The notes beneath the pieces were generated by a model. It had not been told where the DNA came from, did no database searches, and worked only from the letters and a program-made list of their open reading frames with translations. A stretch of DNA of 64,000 nucleotides, taken from CBDDFN01 sp965227065 (GTDB lineage Bacteria > Pseudomonadota > Alphaproteobacteria > SPJN01). The number at the start of each line of letters is the position of its first letter. The first letter of the stretch is position 1. Positions 55,545-63,690 of the stretch are shown piece by piece. A program made the position numbers and the translations under genes. The stretch covers positions 1 to 64,000 of the forward strand of contig CBDDFN010000007.1 in assembly GCA_965227065.1 (NCBI GenBank). Direction: 5' to 3'.

Positions 55545-56159
55545 TTAGTTTGAGGCAAGCCACGGCGTGGCGGATTTCTGATTGGCTTCATAGGCGTCGA
55601 TGGCCGCGCCCTTTTCAAGGGTCAGCGCAATGTCATCAAGCCCGTTCATCAGGCAATGTTTGCGCCACGGGTCGAGATCAAAGCTGATCGTGCCGCCGTC
55701 GGGACCCTTGATGGTCTGGCTTTCCAGATCCACCGTCAGCGTGGCATTAGCGCCGCGTTCGGCGTCATCCATCAGCTTGGCGACATCCTCCTTGGGCAGG
55801 ATGATCGGCAAGATGCCGTTCTTGAAGCAGTTATTGTAGAAAATGTCGGCAAAGCTGGTGGAGATCACGCAGCGAATGCCGAAATCGGCCAGCGCCCAGG
55901 GGGCATGTTCGCGGCTTGAGCCGCAGCCGAAATTATCGCCCGCCACAATGATCTGCGCGTCGCGATAGCCTTGCTTGTTCAAGACAAAATCAGGGTTTTC
56001 CGAGCCGTCATCGAGATAGCGCATCTCGTCAAACAGATTGACCCCCAGCCCCGTCCGCTTGATCGTCTTCAGGAACTGTTTGGGGATGATCATATCGGTG
56101 TCGATATTGGTGATCGGCATGGGCGCAGCCACGCCCGTCAGATTGGTGAATTTATCCAT
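55545..56159 (-). CDS. leuD: 3-Isopropylmalate dehydratase small subunit
   Basis: 204 residues, aconitase swivel domain. Motifs NIDTDMIIPKQFLKTI and IIVAGDNFGCGSSREHAPWAL (shown in part: the loop is DNFGCGSSREHAPWAL) bind the substrate and pair with LeuC. ISFDLDPWRKHCLMNGLDDI is the C-terminal hallmark. With LeuC it isomerises 2- to 3-isopropylmalate. Between leuC (11 bases) and leuB. Confidence 0.97.
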   Translation of the reverse strand: MDKFTNLTGVAAPMPITNIDTDMIIPKQFLKTIKRTGLGVNLFDEMRYLDDGSENPDFVLNKQGYRDAQIIVAGDNFGCGSSREHAPWALADFGIRCVISTSFADIFYNNCFKNGILPIILPKEDVAKLMDDAERGANATLTVDLESQTIKGPDGGTISFDLDPWRKHCLMNGLDDIALTLEKGAAIDAYEANQKSATPWLASN

Positions 56160-56170
56160 TGTCCGATCTC

Positions 56171-57574
56171 CTATTCGTAATCACGCACGTCAGCCAGCGT
56201 CCCGGCGATGGCAGCGGCTGCGGCCATAGCGGGCGACAACAGATGCGTGCGGCCGCCCTTGCCCTGACGGCCTTCAAAGTTGCGGTTCGAGGTCGAGGCG
56301 CAGCGCTCGCCCGGCGCCAGCTTGTCGGCATTCATGGCCAGGCACATGGAACAGCCCGGCTCCCGCCATTCAAAGCCTGCCTCGACAAAGATTTTGTCCA
56401 AGCCTTCGGCTTCGGCCTGCTCTTTCACAAGGCCTGAGCCCGGCACGACCATCGCGTTGACGCTCGCCGCAACCTTGCGGCCCTTGGCGATGGCCGCGGC
56501 GGCGCGCAAATCCTCAATCCGGCCATTGGTGCAGGAGCCGATAAAGACCCGGTCAATCGCCACCTCGGTCATTTTGGTGTTGGGTGCCAGGCCCATATAG
56601 GTGAGCGAGCGTTCAATCTTCGCCTTGCGGGCGGGATCGCTTTCATTGGCCGGGTCGGGCGTCACGCCGGTGATTTCGACCACATCCTCAGGGCTCGTCC
56701 CCCAGGTCACTTCGGGAACAATGTCGGCAGCGTTGAGTTCGACCACTTCGTCGAAATGCGCGCCTTCGTCGGATTTGAGCGTCTGCCAATAGCTGACCGC
56801 CATGTCCCATTCGGCCGCTTTGGGCGCCTTGGGACGGCCTTTGAGATATTCAAAAGTTTTCTCATCGGGCGCGATCAGACCCGCGCGCGCGCCCGCCTCA
56901 ATCGTCATATTGCAAACCGTCATGCGGCCTTCCATCGACAGGGCTTCGATAGCCGAACCGGCATATTCCACCACATAGCCGGTGCCGCCGGCGGTGCCGA
57001 TCTTGCCGATGATGGCGAGCACAATGTCTTTCGCCGTGCAGCCCTTGGAGAGTTCGCCATCAACCTTGATCAGCATGTTCTTGGCGCGCGCCTGGATCAG
57101 CGTCTGGGTGGCGAGCACATGCTCAACCTCCGAAGTGCCGATGCCGAAGGCGAGCGCACCGAACGCGCCATGGGTGGCGGTGTGGCTGTCGCCGCAAACA
57201 ATCGTCATGCCCGGCTGGGTGAAGCCCTGTTCGGGACCGACAATATGCACGATGCCCTGGCGGATATCGTCCATCTTGTAGATCTCGATGCCGAACTCAT
57301 CAGCGTTTTGTTCAAGCGTCTCGACTTGCAATTTCGATTCAGGATCGGCAATGCCTTTCGAGCGGTCGGTCGTCGGCACATTATGGTCGGGCACCGCCAG
57401 CGTATTGCCCGGACGGCGCACCGAACGGCCGGCCATGCGCAGCCCTTCAAAGGCTTGCGGGCTTGTCACCTCATGCACGAGGTGGCGGTCGATATACAGG
57501 ATTGCCGAGCCGTCGGCCTCGCTGACCAGATGGCTTTCAAAGATTTTGTCGTAAAGCGTTTTGGGTGCGGACAT
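56171..57574 (-). CDS. leuC: 3-Isopropylmalate dehydratase large subunit
   Basis: 467 residues. Cluster ligands are in VFIGSCTNGRIEDLRAA and WREPGCSMCLAMN; early motifs are LYIDRHLVHEVTSPQAFEGL and IVCGDSHTATHGAFGALAFG. I use ATG 57574 (MSAPKTLYDKIF), since GGAG lies 7 bases before it, rather than the ATG two codons upstream. The start lies only 18 bases past the hairpin that ends the rplS operon, so transcription must come by read-through or from a promoter within the hairpin region. Confidence 0.97.
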   Translation of the reverse strand: MSAPKTLYDKIFESHLVSEADGSAILYIDRHLVHEVTSPQAFEGLRMAGRSVRRPGNTLAVPDHNVPTTDRSKGIADPESKLQVETLEQNADEFGIEIYKMDDIRQGIVHIVGPEQGFTQPGMTIVCGDSHTATHGAFGALAFGIGTSEVEHVLATQTLIQARAKNMLIKVDGELSKGCTAKDIVLAIIGKIGTAGGTGYVVEYAGSAIEALSMEGRMTVCNMTIEAGARAGLIAPDEKTFEYLKGRPKAPKAAEWDMAVSYWQTLKSDEGAHFDEVVELNAADIVPEVTWGTSPEDVVEITGVTPDPANESDPARKAKIERSLTYMGLAPNTKMTEVAIDRVFIGSCTNGRIEDLRAAAAIAKGRKVAASVNAMVVPGSGLVKEQAEAEGLDKIFVEAGFEWREPGCSMCLAMNADKLAPGERCASTSNRNFEGRQGKGGRTHLLSPAMAAAAAIAGTLADVRDYE

Positions 57575-57592
57575 CACCATACTCCAAAGAAA

Positions 57593-57623
57593 AGGCCGCG
57601 AAGGAGGTTTTCCCGCGCGGCCT
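57593..57623 (-). terminator. Terminator or attenuator between rplS and leuC
   Basis: AGGCCGCG pairs with CGCGGCCT around a 15-base loop; on the minus strand the stem runs into TTTTCTTTGG. It begins 33 bases after the rplS stop and ends 18 bases before the leuC start codon, unusually close, so it may work as an attenuator for the leu genes. Confidence 0.7.
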
Positions 57624-57655
57624 CAATTTCAATTCATGCGAAAAGAGACAGCCGC

Positions 57656-58027
57656 TTAGCCGCGGGTGGTTTTCTTCTCGGTAATGCGGGCGGATTTACC
57701 CGTCCGGCCGCGCAGATAGTAAAGCTTGGCGCGGCGGACACGGCCACGGCGCAGCACTTTGATCTCGGCGACATTGGGCGAGTAAAGCGGGAAGACGCGC
57801 TCGACGCCTTCGCCATAGGAAATCTTGCGAACGGTGAAGTTCGAATTGATACCGTCATTCTTGCGCGCGATGCACACGCCTTCAAAGGCCTGGAGGCGTT
57901 CACGCTCGCCTTCCTTCACGCGCACATCAATCCGCAGCGTGTCGCCGGGACCGAATTCGGGAATGTCTTTGCCTTCAATGACACGCGCCATTTCTTCGCG
58001 GTCGAGTTCTTCGATGATATTGGCCAT
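57656..58027 (-). CDS. rplS: 50S ribosomal protein L19
   Basis: 123 residues. FGPGDTLRIDVRVKEGERERL, FEGVCIARKNDGINSNFTVR, ERVFPLYSPNVAEIKVLRRG and KLYYLRGRTGKSARI are the L19 signatures. L19 sits at the subunit interface. Start MANIIEELDREE at 58027; the codons before it (MRAD) contain the ribosome site GAGGGC. Last gene of the ffh operon, 25 bases after trmD. Confidence 0.97.
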   Translation of the reverse strand: MANIIEELDREEMARVIEGKDIPEFGPGDTLRIDVRVKEGERERLQAFEGVCIARKNDGINSNFTVRKISYGEGVERVFPLYSPNVAEIKVLRRGRVRRAKLYYLRGRTGKSARITEKKTTRG

Positions 58028-58052
58028 ATCTGCCCTCATATAGCGGAAGGAC

Positions 58053-58799
58053 TTAGTCGCGCGCTTTGGCTTCTTGATAGCGGCGCCAGAGGTCCGGCCG
58101 TCTTTCCTTCGTTATCCGTTCACGTTCGGCCTGACGCCATTCGGCGATCTTGCCATGATGCCCCGAACGCAAAACGTCCGGGACGGGGTGGCCCTCCCAC
58201 AGGTCAGGCCGTGTGTAATGCGGGTACTCTAAGAGCCCGTCTTCAAAACTTTCTTCCGCGAGCGTCTCAGGCTCACCCAGCACACCCGGCAACAGCCGGA
58301 TCACTGCATCCATCAGGACGATGGCGGCAGGCTCTCCGCCCGAGAGCACATAGTCGCCGATCGACACTTCCTCGATCCCGCGCGCATCCAGAACGCGCTG
58401 ATCGACACCTTCGAACCGTCCACACAGGAGAATGACACCCGGACCATCCGCAAGCGCTTTCACGCGGGCCTGGTCAAGGGGCCGTCCGCGCGGCGACAGA
58501 TACAGAACTGGCCGCGCTTCTTCTGTGTCGCCTTTCGCCGCAGGGGATGCATGACCGGGCTGCACGGAATCAAGTGCATCCGCCACAATCGGGGCCTGCA
58601 GGACAAGGCCATGGCCGCCGCCAAAGGGCGCATCGTCCACGGAGCGGTGCTTATCGCGCGAAAAATCACGCATGTCCACCACTTCAAGGCCCCAAATCCC
58701 GTTTTTGAGCGCGGTTCCGGCCAGTGAAAGCCCTAACGGGCCAGGGAACATCCCCGGATAGAGCGTCAAGACGCTTGCTTTCCAGCCTTCACTCATCAT
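58053..58799 (-). CDS. trmD: tRNA (guanine-N1-)-methyltransferase
   Basis: 248 residues. TrmD methylates G37 next to the anticodon. The SAM knot has LLCGRFEGVDQRVLDA and EEVSIGDYVLSGGEPAAIVLMD (trefoil-knot signature); the C-terminal tRNA domain includes LLEYPHYTRPDLWEGHPVPDVLRSGHHGKIAEWR in parts typical of the family. One oddity: the N-terminal loop reads PFGGGHGLVLQAP, where most relatives have GGG-A/P-GMVM-R-x-D. Overlaps rimM by 11 bases. Confidence 0.95.
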   Translation of the reverse strand: MMSEGWKASVLTLYPGMFPGPLGLSLAGTALKNGIWGLEVVDMRDFSRDKHRSVDDAPFGGGHGLVLQAPIVADALDSVQPGHASPAAKGDTEEARPVLYLSPRGRPLDQARVKALADGPGVILLCGRFEGVDQRVLDARGIEEVSIGDYVLSGGEPAAIVLMDAVIRLLPGVLGEPETLAEESFEDGLLEYPHYTRPDLWEGHPVPDVLRSGHHGKIAEWRQAERERITKERRPDLWRRYQEAKARD

Positions 58800-59325
58800 C
58801 GAGCAGTCCTTGCGGCGGCAAAACGGTCACAAACCCCTCGCCGATTTTAACCTCCGGTACGCAGTCCCGGGTGAACGGAACCAATACGGTCTTGCGCCCG
58901 CCCGCCAGCTTGATGTCGAGCAGATCGCCCGCCCCAAAATCAGGCACCGCGATCACCGAACCGAGCACCTCACCATCAACCAGCCGGGCCTCAAGCCCGA
59001 TCAGGTCGCGTGTGTAGAACTCGTCTTCATCTTCGGGCTCAGGCAGCGCAGCACGCGGTACAAAGAGCTTTTGACCCTTGAGCGCCTCAACCGCCTCGCG
59101 GCTGAGGTCCGCTTGCAGATCAGCGATCAGAACCCCTTGTTTGACCTCATGGCTGAGCCTGAGGTCAAATTCGGTGCCGTCTTCACAGCGCACCGGTCCG
59201 TAGTCGCCAATAGCGAAAGGATCGGCTGTGAAGCTTTTGATCCGCGTCAGGCCCTTGACCCCGAACGCGCCCGCCAGCGCACCGACACAGATCATCTCGT
59301 CTGGTTGTGCGCCCGGACGCGTCAT
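58789..59325 (-). CDS. rimM: Ribosome maturation factor RimM
   Basis: 178 residues. N-terminal RimM domain with CVGALAGAFGVKGLTRIKSF and a C-terminal PRC barrel with FYTRDLIGLEARLVDGEVLG, DFGAGDLLDIKLAGG and VLVPFTRDCVPEV. RimM assists maturation of the 30S head and contacts S19. It lies between rpsP (5 bases) and trmD, the standard order. Confidence 0.95.
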   Translation of the reverse strand: MTRPGAQPDEMICVGALAGAFGVKGLTRIKSFTADPFAIGDYGPVRCEDGTEFDLRLSHEVKQGVLIADLQADLSREAVEALKGQKLFVPRAALPEPEDEDEFYTRDLIGLEARLVDGEVLGSVIAVPDFGAGDLLDIKLAGGRKTVLVPFTRDCVPEVKIGEGFVTVLPPQGLLDDE

Positions 59326-59330
59326 CGGGC

Positions 59331-59810
59331 TTAGCCTTCGGCTTTTTCTTCTTCAGCAGCCTCTTCGGCAGGCGCTTCTTCAGCCGGAGCCTCTTCAGCG
59401 GGAGCCTCTTCAGCAGGGGCTTCAGCTTCAGCCTTGGCAGCCTCTTCAGCAGCTTTGGCCGCCTCTTTGGCCTCTTCTTCCTTCTGCTTGCGCATTTCTT
59501 CACGCTCTTGCGCTTTGGCTTTGGGCTTGGCTTTTTCCGGGTTCATCCGGGCGGGCCGTTCCATCATGCCTTCATTGGCCAGAAAGCGCAGAACGCGGTC
59601 GGTGGGACGCGCGCCCTGGTCAAGCCAGTGCTGGATCCGCTCTTTATTCAGGATCACGCGCTCTTCGCTGTCCTTGGGCAGAAGCGGATTATAGGTGCCG
59701 ACCTTTTCTTTAAAGCTGCCATCGCGGGGATTGCGTGAGTCGGCAATAACGATCCGGTAGAAGGGCCGGTTTTTGGCGCCGCCACGGGCGAGCCGGATTT
59801 TGAGGGCCAT
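59331..59810 (-). CDS. rpsP: 30S ribosomal protein S16 with long acidic tail
   Basis: 159 residues. The S16 core is complete in the first 80 or so residues: MALKIRLARGGAKNRPFYR, DSRNPRDGSFKEKVGTYNPL and RIQHWLDQGARPTDRVLRFL. The remaining 75 residues, absent in short S16 proteins, are a Lys/Glu helix (KAKAQEREEMRKQKEEEAKE) then four tandem A-P-A-E-E units and an E/K end. Low-complexity tails on S16 are known in alphaproteobacteria. Translationally adjacent to rimM. Confidence 0.96.
   Translation of the reverse strand: MALKIRLARGGAKNRPFYRIVIADSRNPRDGSFKEKVGTYNPLLPKDSEERVILNKERIQHWLDQGARPTDRVLRFLANEGMMERPARMNPEKAKPKAKAQEREEMRKQKEEEAKEAAKAAEEAAKAEAEAPAEEAPAEEAPAEEAPAEEAAEEEKAEG
59345..59420. 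repeat. 15-bp tandem repeat in the rpsP tail
   Basis: Units of about 15 bases of the type TCTTCAGCGGGAGCC repeat about four times and encode A-P-A-E-E on the minus strand. Such arrays gain and lose units easily, so the tail length probably varies between strains. Confidence 0.75.
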
Positions 59811-59837
59811 GTGTGTTCTCCTTTGATCCTCGAAACT

Positions 59838-61385
59838 TTATTTCTTCTTGGCGGGAATGCCGGGCAAGCCAGGCAGGCCGCCAGGGGCGCCCGGCGCCCC
59901 CAGATTGCTCAAATCAGGCAAGGGAGCGGCACCGCCGCTCTTCTTGCCCGCCATTTTTTCTTGCAGGGCTGCAAGCTCTTCAGGGTTGGGACCGGCTGCC
60001 ATATTGGGCATGCCCATGGCTGCCCCCATCGCGCCCATCAGGCCTTTGCCTTTGCTCATCTGCTTCATCATGTCGGCCATTTGCCGGTGCATTTTCAGAA
60101 GCTTGTTGACCTCTTGCACCGAAGTGCCCGAACCCGCCGCGATGCGTTTCTTACGGCTGGCCTGCAACAGTTTGGGGTGCTTGCGCTCTTTTTTGGTCAT
60201 CGACTGGATGATGGCTTCCTGGCGTTTGAACACGCTGTCATCCATGTTCATCTGATCGAGCTGCTTCTTGGCTTTTTTGACGCCTGGCAACATGCCCATA
60301 ATGCCTTGCATGCCGCCCATTTTCTGGATCTGGCCAAGCTGTTCGCGCATATCATCAAGATCAAACTGGCCCTTGGCGAATTTGCGCGCCATGCGCTCGG
60401 CCTGCTCGGCCTCCATCACCTCACCGGCTTTTTCAACCAGCGAAACAATATCGCCCATACCCAGAATGCGGCCGGCAATCCGTGTGGCGTGGAAATCCTC
60501 CAACGCATCGAACTTCTCGCCAACACCCAAAAGCTTGATCGGACAACCCGTCACCGCGCGCATGCTGAGCGCAGCCCCACCCCGGCCATCACCGTCCACC
60601 CGTGTGAGGGCAATGCCGGTCACGCCGACGCGTTCATTAAACGATTGCGCGACCTTGACTGCGTCCTGTCCGGTCAGCGCATCGGCGACCAGAATCGTTT
60701 CCTTGGGTTTGGCGACATCGCGGACGGCTTCGATTTCAGCCATCAGGCTTTCTTCGACATGCATCCGGCCCGCCGTATCGAGCAGCACCACATCATAGCC
60801 CGACAGTTTGGCGGCCTGTAGCGCACGTTTGGCAATATCAACCGGCTGTTGGCCCTCAATGATCGGCAGCGTATCGACGCCGGTCTGCTCGCCCAGCACT
60901 TTGAGCTGTTCCATCGCAGCCGGGCGGCGGGTGTCGAGCGAGGCCATCAGAACCTTTTTGCGGTCCTTTTCCTTGAGCCGGTAAGCAATCTTGGCTGTCG
61001 TGGTGGTTTTACCCGAGCCTTGCAGACCCACCATCAAAACCGGCACCGGCGGGACGGCGGCGAGATCAAGCCCGGCGGCCTGTGCCAAAGCGGGGTCTTG
61101 GTCAGCCTTGATGTCGGGATCACCACCCAGCGTGCGCACAAGCTCGTCATGGACGATCTTGATGACCATTTGGCCCGGCGTGACCGATTTAAGGACACCC
61201 TGGCCGACCGCGGTTTCACGCACTTGTTTGATAAAGGCCTTGGCGACGGGAAGCGCCACATCAGCCTCAAGCAAGGCGACGCGCACTTCGCGCAGGGCAG
61301 CATCGACGTCGGCTTCCGACAGCGCACCGCGCTTGGTTAGCCCGTCAAGGACACCGCCTAATCGATCCTGCAATGACTCAAACAT
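59838..61385 (-). CDS. ffh: Signal recognition particle protein Ffh
   Basis: 515 residues. N domain, then the GTPase G domain with G1 VGLQGSGKTTTTAKIA, DTRRPAAMEQLK, G3 VVLLDTAGRMH and G4 ALTRVDGDGRGG (usual TKxDG reads TRVDG). The Met-rich M domain (MGGMQGIMGMLPGVKKAK; MADMMKQMSKGKGLMGAMG) binds SRP RNA and signal sequences. The Gly/Pro/Leu tail ends GLPGIPAKKK. It targets membrane proteins co-translationally with FtsY, encoded at the window end. First gene of the operon. Confidence 0.97.
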   Translation of the reverse strand: MFESLQDRLGGVLDGLTKRGALSEADVDAALREVRVALLEADVALPVAKAFIKQVRETAVGQGVLKSVTPGQMVIKIVHDELVRTLGGDPDIKADQDPALAQAAGLDLAAVPPVPVLMVGLQGSGKTTTTAKIAYRLKEKDRKKVLMASLDTRRPAAMEQLKVLGEQTGVDTLPIIEGQQPVDIAKRALQAAKLSGYDVVLLDTAGRMHVEESLMAEIEAVRDVAKPKETILVADALTGQDAVKVAQSFNERVGVTGIALTRVDGDGRGGAALSMRAVTGCPIKLLGVGEKFDALEDFHATRIAGRILGMGDIVSLVEKAGEVMEAEQAERMARKFAKGQFDLDDMREQLGQIQKMGGMQGIMGMLPGVKKAKKQLDQMNMDDSVFKRQEAIIQSMTKKERKHPKLLQASRKKRIAAGSGTSVQEVNKLLKMHRQMADMMKQMSKGKGLMGAMGAAMGMPNMAAGPNPEELAALQEKMAGKKSGGAAPLPDLSNLGAPGAPGGLPGLPGIPAKKK

Positions 61386-61512
61386 GCGAGCCCTTTCTAA
61401 AGGTGGTCAGACAACGCAAAACGCGCCGGTGGGCGAAAACTCGCTGACCGGCGGAGATGGGGGACCGCGTCCCACACCCGGTTGCTGACAACCGTGAGAT
61501 TTAAGGGCCGCG

Positions 61513-61540
61513 ACCCTAGCCATTTTGCAGACAGAGTCAA
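61513..61540 (-). promoter_or_regulatory. Candidate promoter for the ffh operon
   Basis: On the minus strand TTGACT (61535-61540) and TAGGGT (61513-61518) are 16 bases apart. The leader of about 120 bases contains small hairpins (CGGTTG-CTGA-CAACCG at 61479-61494 among them). Confidence 0.45.
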
Positions 61541-61615
61541 TCAAAACCCTCCCGCACGCGTCAAATCGCCATGCGGGCCTGTCGTAATCGGCCTGTTTCG
61601 GACTATATAGCAGCC

Positions 61616-62437
61616 ATGACAGAGCGCGCTTTCATCAAAATGCACGGGCTGGGCAATGATTTTGCCATTTTTGACGCCCGTGACGGCCAGCCACCGCTCA
61701 AAGGCTCCGACGCTGCGATCATTGCTGATCGCCGGCGCGGGGTGGGCTGTGACCAGGTGATTGTGATGGAGCCTTCCGAAAACGGCGCCGACACATTCAT
61801 GCGTATCTACAATCCCGATGGGTCCGAAGCGGGCGCGTGCGGCAATGCCACCCGCTGTGTCGCCCATCTGATCGGCAAGCCCCAAAGCGTGATCGAAACC
61901 CGCTTTGATCACCTTAAAGCCACGCTCAATGCCGATGGCACCGTCACCGTTGATATGGGCGTGCCTGCGCTTGACTGGCAGGACGTGCCGCTGGCGCGCG
62001 AAATGGACACCAAGGCGCTCGATTTCACATTCGGCGTTCCCGGCCATCCCTCTTTGAGCGGCCCGGCCGCCGTGTCGATGGGCAATCCCCATGTCGTGTT
62101 CTTTGTGGAGGATGCCGGGTCCTATCCGCTCGACACTTTTGGTGCCGAGATTGAATGTGACCCGCTCTTTCCTGAGCGCACCAATGTTGAGCTTGCCACG
62201 GTCCGTCCCGATGGTTCAATCCGGTTGCGCGTCTTTGAGCGCGGGGCAGGCATCACCCAGGCCTGCGGCTCAGGCGCGTGTGCCACTTTGGTGGCCGCCG
62301 CCCGGCTGGGGCTGACCGGGCGCAAGGCCGACATTGAACTTGATGGCGGGGTCCTCACCATTGAATGGACCGAACAGGACCGGGTCCTGATGACCGGGCC
62401 GGTCGCGCACGCATTTACAGGCACGGTCGGGTTATGA
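61616..62437 (+). CDS. dapF: Diaminopimelate epimerase
   Basis: 273 residues. The two active-site cysteines lie in EAGACGNATRCVAHL (about residue 75) and ITQACGSGACATLV (about 220). The start MTERAFIKMHGLGNDFAIFD matches the family. It converts LL- to meso-diaminopimelate for lysine and peptidoglycan. No ribosome site is visible, and CTATAT ends only 7 bases before the ATG, so a leaderless mRNA is possible. The stop overlaps mtaB (ATGA). Confidence 0.96.
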   Translation: MTERAFIKMHGLGNDFAIFDARDGQPPLKGSDAAIIADRRRGVGCDQVIVMEPSENGADTFMRIYNPDGSEAGACGNATRCVAHLIGKPQSVIETRFDHLKATLNADGTVTVDMGVPALDWQDVPLAREMDTKALDFTFGVPGHPSLSGPAAVSMGNPHVVFFVEDAGSYPLDTFGAEIECDPLFPERTNVELATVRPDGSIRLRVFERGAGITQACGSGACATLVAAARLGLTGRKADIELDGGVLTIEWTEQDRVLMTGPVAHAFTGTVGL

Positions 62438-63690
62438 GCGCTGAGATCGTCACCTTTGGCTGCCGCCTCAATGCCTATGACAGTGAGATCATCAAGGACG
62501 AGGCTGACAAGGCCGGACTGGATCACAACACGGTCATTTTCAACACCTGTGCGGTCACCGGCGAGGCCGAACGCCAGGCGCGTCAAGCGATCCGCAAACA
62601 TGCCCGCGAGCATCCCGGCGCGCGCATCATCGTCACCGGCTGCTCCGCCCAGATCCATCCCGAAACTTACGCAGAGATGGATGAGGTCGCCCAGGTACTC
62701 GGCAATGAGGAAAAGTTCAAACTGTCCGCCCATGTCGGTCCTGATTTCGGCATCAGTGACGCCGAGAAAGTCACCGTCAATGACATTATGACGGTGCGCG
62801 AAACCGCCCAGCATCTGATTGACGGTTTTGGCGACCGCGCCCGGGCCTATGTGCAGGTTCAAACCGGCTGTGATCACCGCTGCACCTTCTGCATCATCCC
62901 GTTTGGACGCGGCAATGCCCGGTCGGTCCCCCAAGGGGTGATTGTCGATCAGATCAAGCGTCTTGTGGATCAAGGCTATCGCGAGGTGGTGCTGACCGGC
63001 GTGGACCTCACCTCTTACGGCCCTGACCTTCCCCGAACCCCGACGCTTGGCACGCTGGTGCAAAAAATTCTGGCCGGCGTTCCTGCCCTGCCGCGCCTCA
63101 GGCTCAGCTCCATCGATTCCATCGAGGTGGATGCCCCTTTGATGGAGGCGATCACCGGCGATGCCCGTCTCATGCCGCATCTGCATCTCAGCCTTCAGGC
63201 GGGCGACGACATGATCCTTAAACGGATGAAGCGGCGGCATTTGCGCGACCAGGCGATCAGCTTTTGCCAGACCGTCAAGACCGCCCGGCCCGATATGGCG
63301 TTCGGCGCGGATCTGATTGCGGGCTTTCCCACCGAAACCGAGGCGATGTTTGAAAACTCGCTCAAGCTCGTGGATGAGTGCGGCCTGTCGTTTTTGCATG
63401 TCTTTCCCTATTCACCGCGCGAAGGCACCCCGGCGGCGAAAATGCCCCAGCTTGAGCGGTCGGTGATCAAGGACCGCGCCGCCCGGCTGCGCGCCAAGGG
63501 CGATGCGGCGCTCACCCATCATCTGCAAAGCCAGATCGGCCGGAGCCTGTCGGTTCTGATTGAGCGCAAAGGGCTGGCGCGGGCGGAAGATTTCTGCGAA
63601 GTCCAGGTGCCGGATCATCTTGCGCCCGGCACACTCCATACCGTTTCTGTGACGGCCCGGCGGGGCCAAAAATTGGTGGCGTCTTTATGA
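62434..63690 (+). CDS. mtaB: tRNA t6A37 methylthiotransferase MtaB
   Basis: 418 residues. The N-terminal methylthiotransferase domain has VTFGCRLNAYDSE, NTCAVTGEAERQARQAIRK and VTGCSAQIHPE with three cluster Cys; the radical-SAM motif is TGCDHRCTFCIIPFGRGNAR; VVLTGVDLTSYGPDLP and HLHLSLQAGDD follow; the C-terminal TRAM-like end binds tRNA. It makes ms2t6A at position 37 of ANN-decoding tRNAs. Couples to dapF and ftsY by 4-base overlaps. Confidence 0.94.
   Translation: MSAEIVTFGCRLNAYDSEIIKDEADKAGLDHNTVIFNTCAVTGEAERQARQAIRKHAREHPGARIIVTGCSAQIHPETYAEMDEVAQVLGNEEKFKLSAHVGPDFGISDAEKVTVNDIMTVRETAQHLIDGFGDRARAYVQVQTGCDHRCTFCIIPFGRGNARSVPQGVIVDQIKRLVDQGYREVVLTGVDLTSYGPDLPRTPTLGTLVQKILAGVPALPRLRLSSIDSIEVDAPLMEAITGDARLMPHLHLSLQAGDDMILKRMKRRHLRDQAISFCQTVKTARPDMAFGADLIAGFPTETEAMFENSLKLVDECGLSFLHVFPYSPREGTPAAKMPQLERSVIKDRAARLRAKGDAALTHHLQSQIGRSLSVLIERKGLARAEDFCEVQVPDHLAPGTLHTVSVTARRGQKLVASL

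Noticed and set aside
56756..58435. A 559-codon open frame opposite leuC, rplS and trmD
   Set aside because: It spans three well-conserved genes and their intergenic gaps on the other strand and matches no family. It is a shadow frame.
59811..60821. A 336-codon frame opposite ffh
   Set aside because: Shadow of ffh; no ribosome site and no family similarity.
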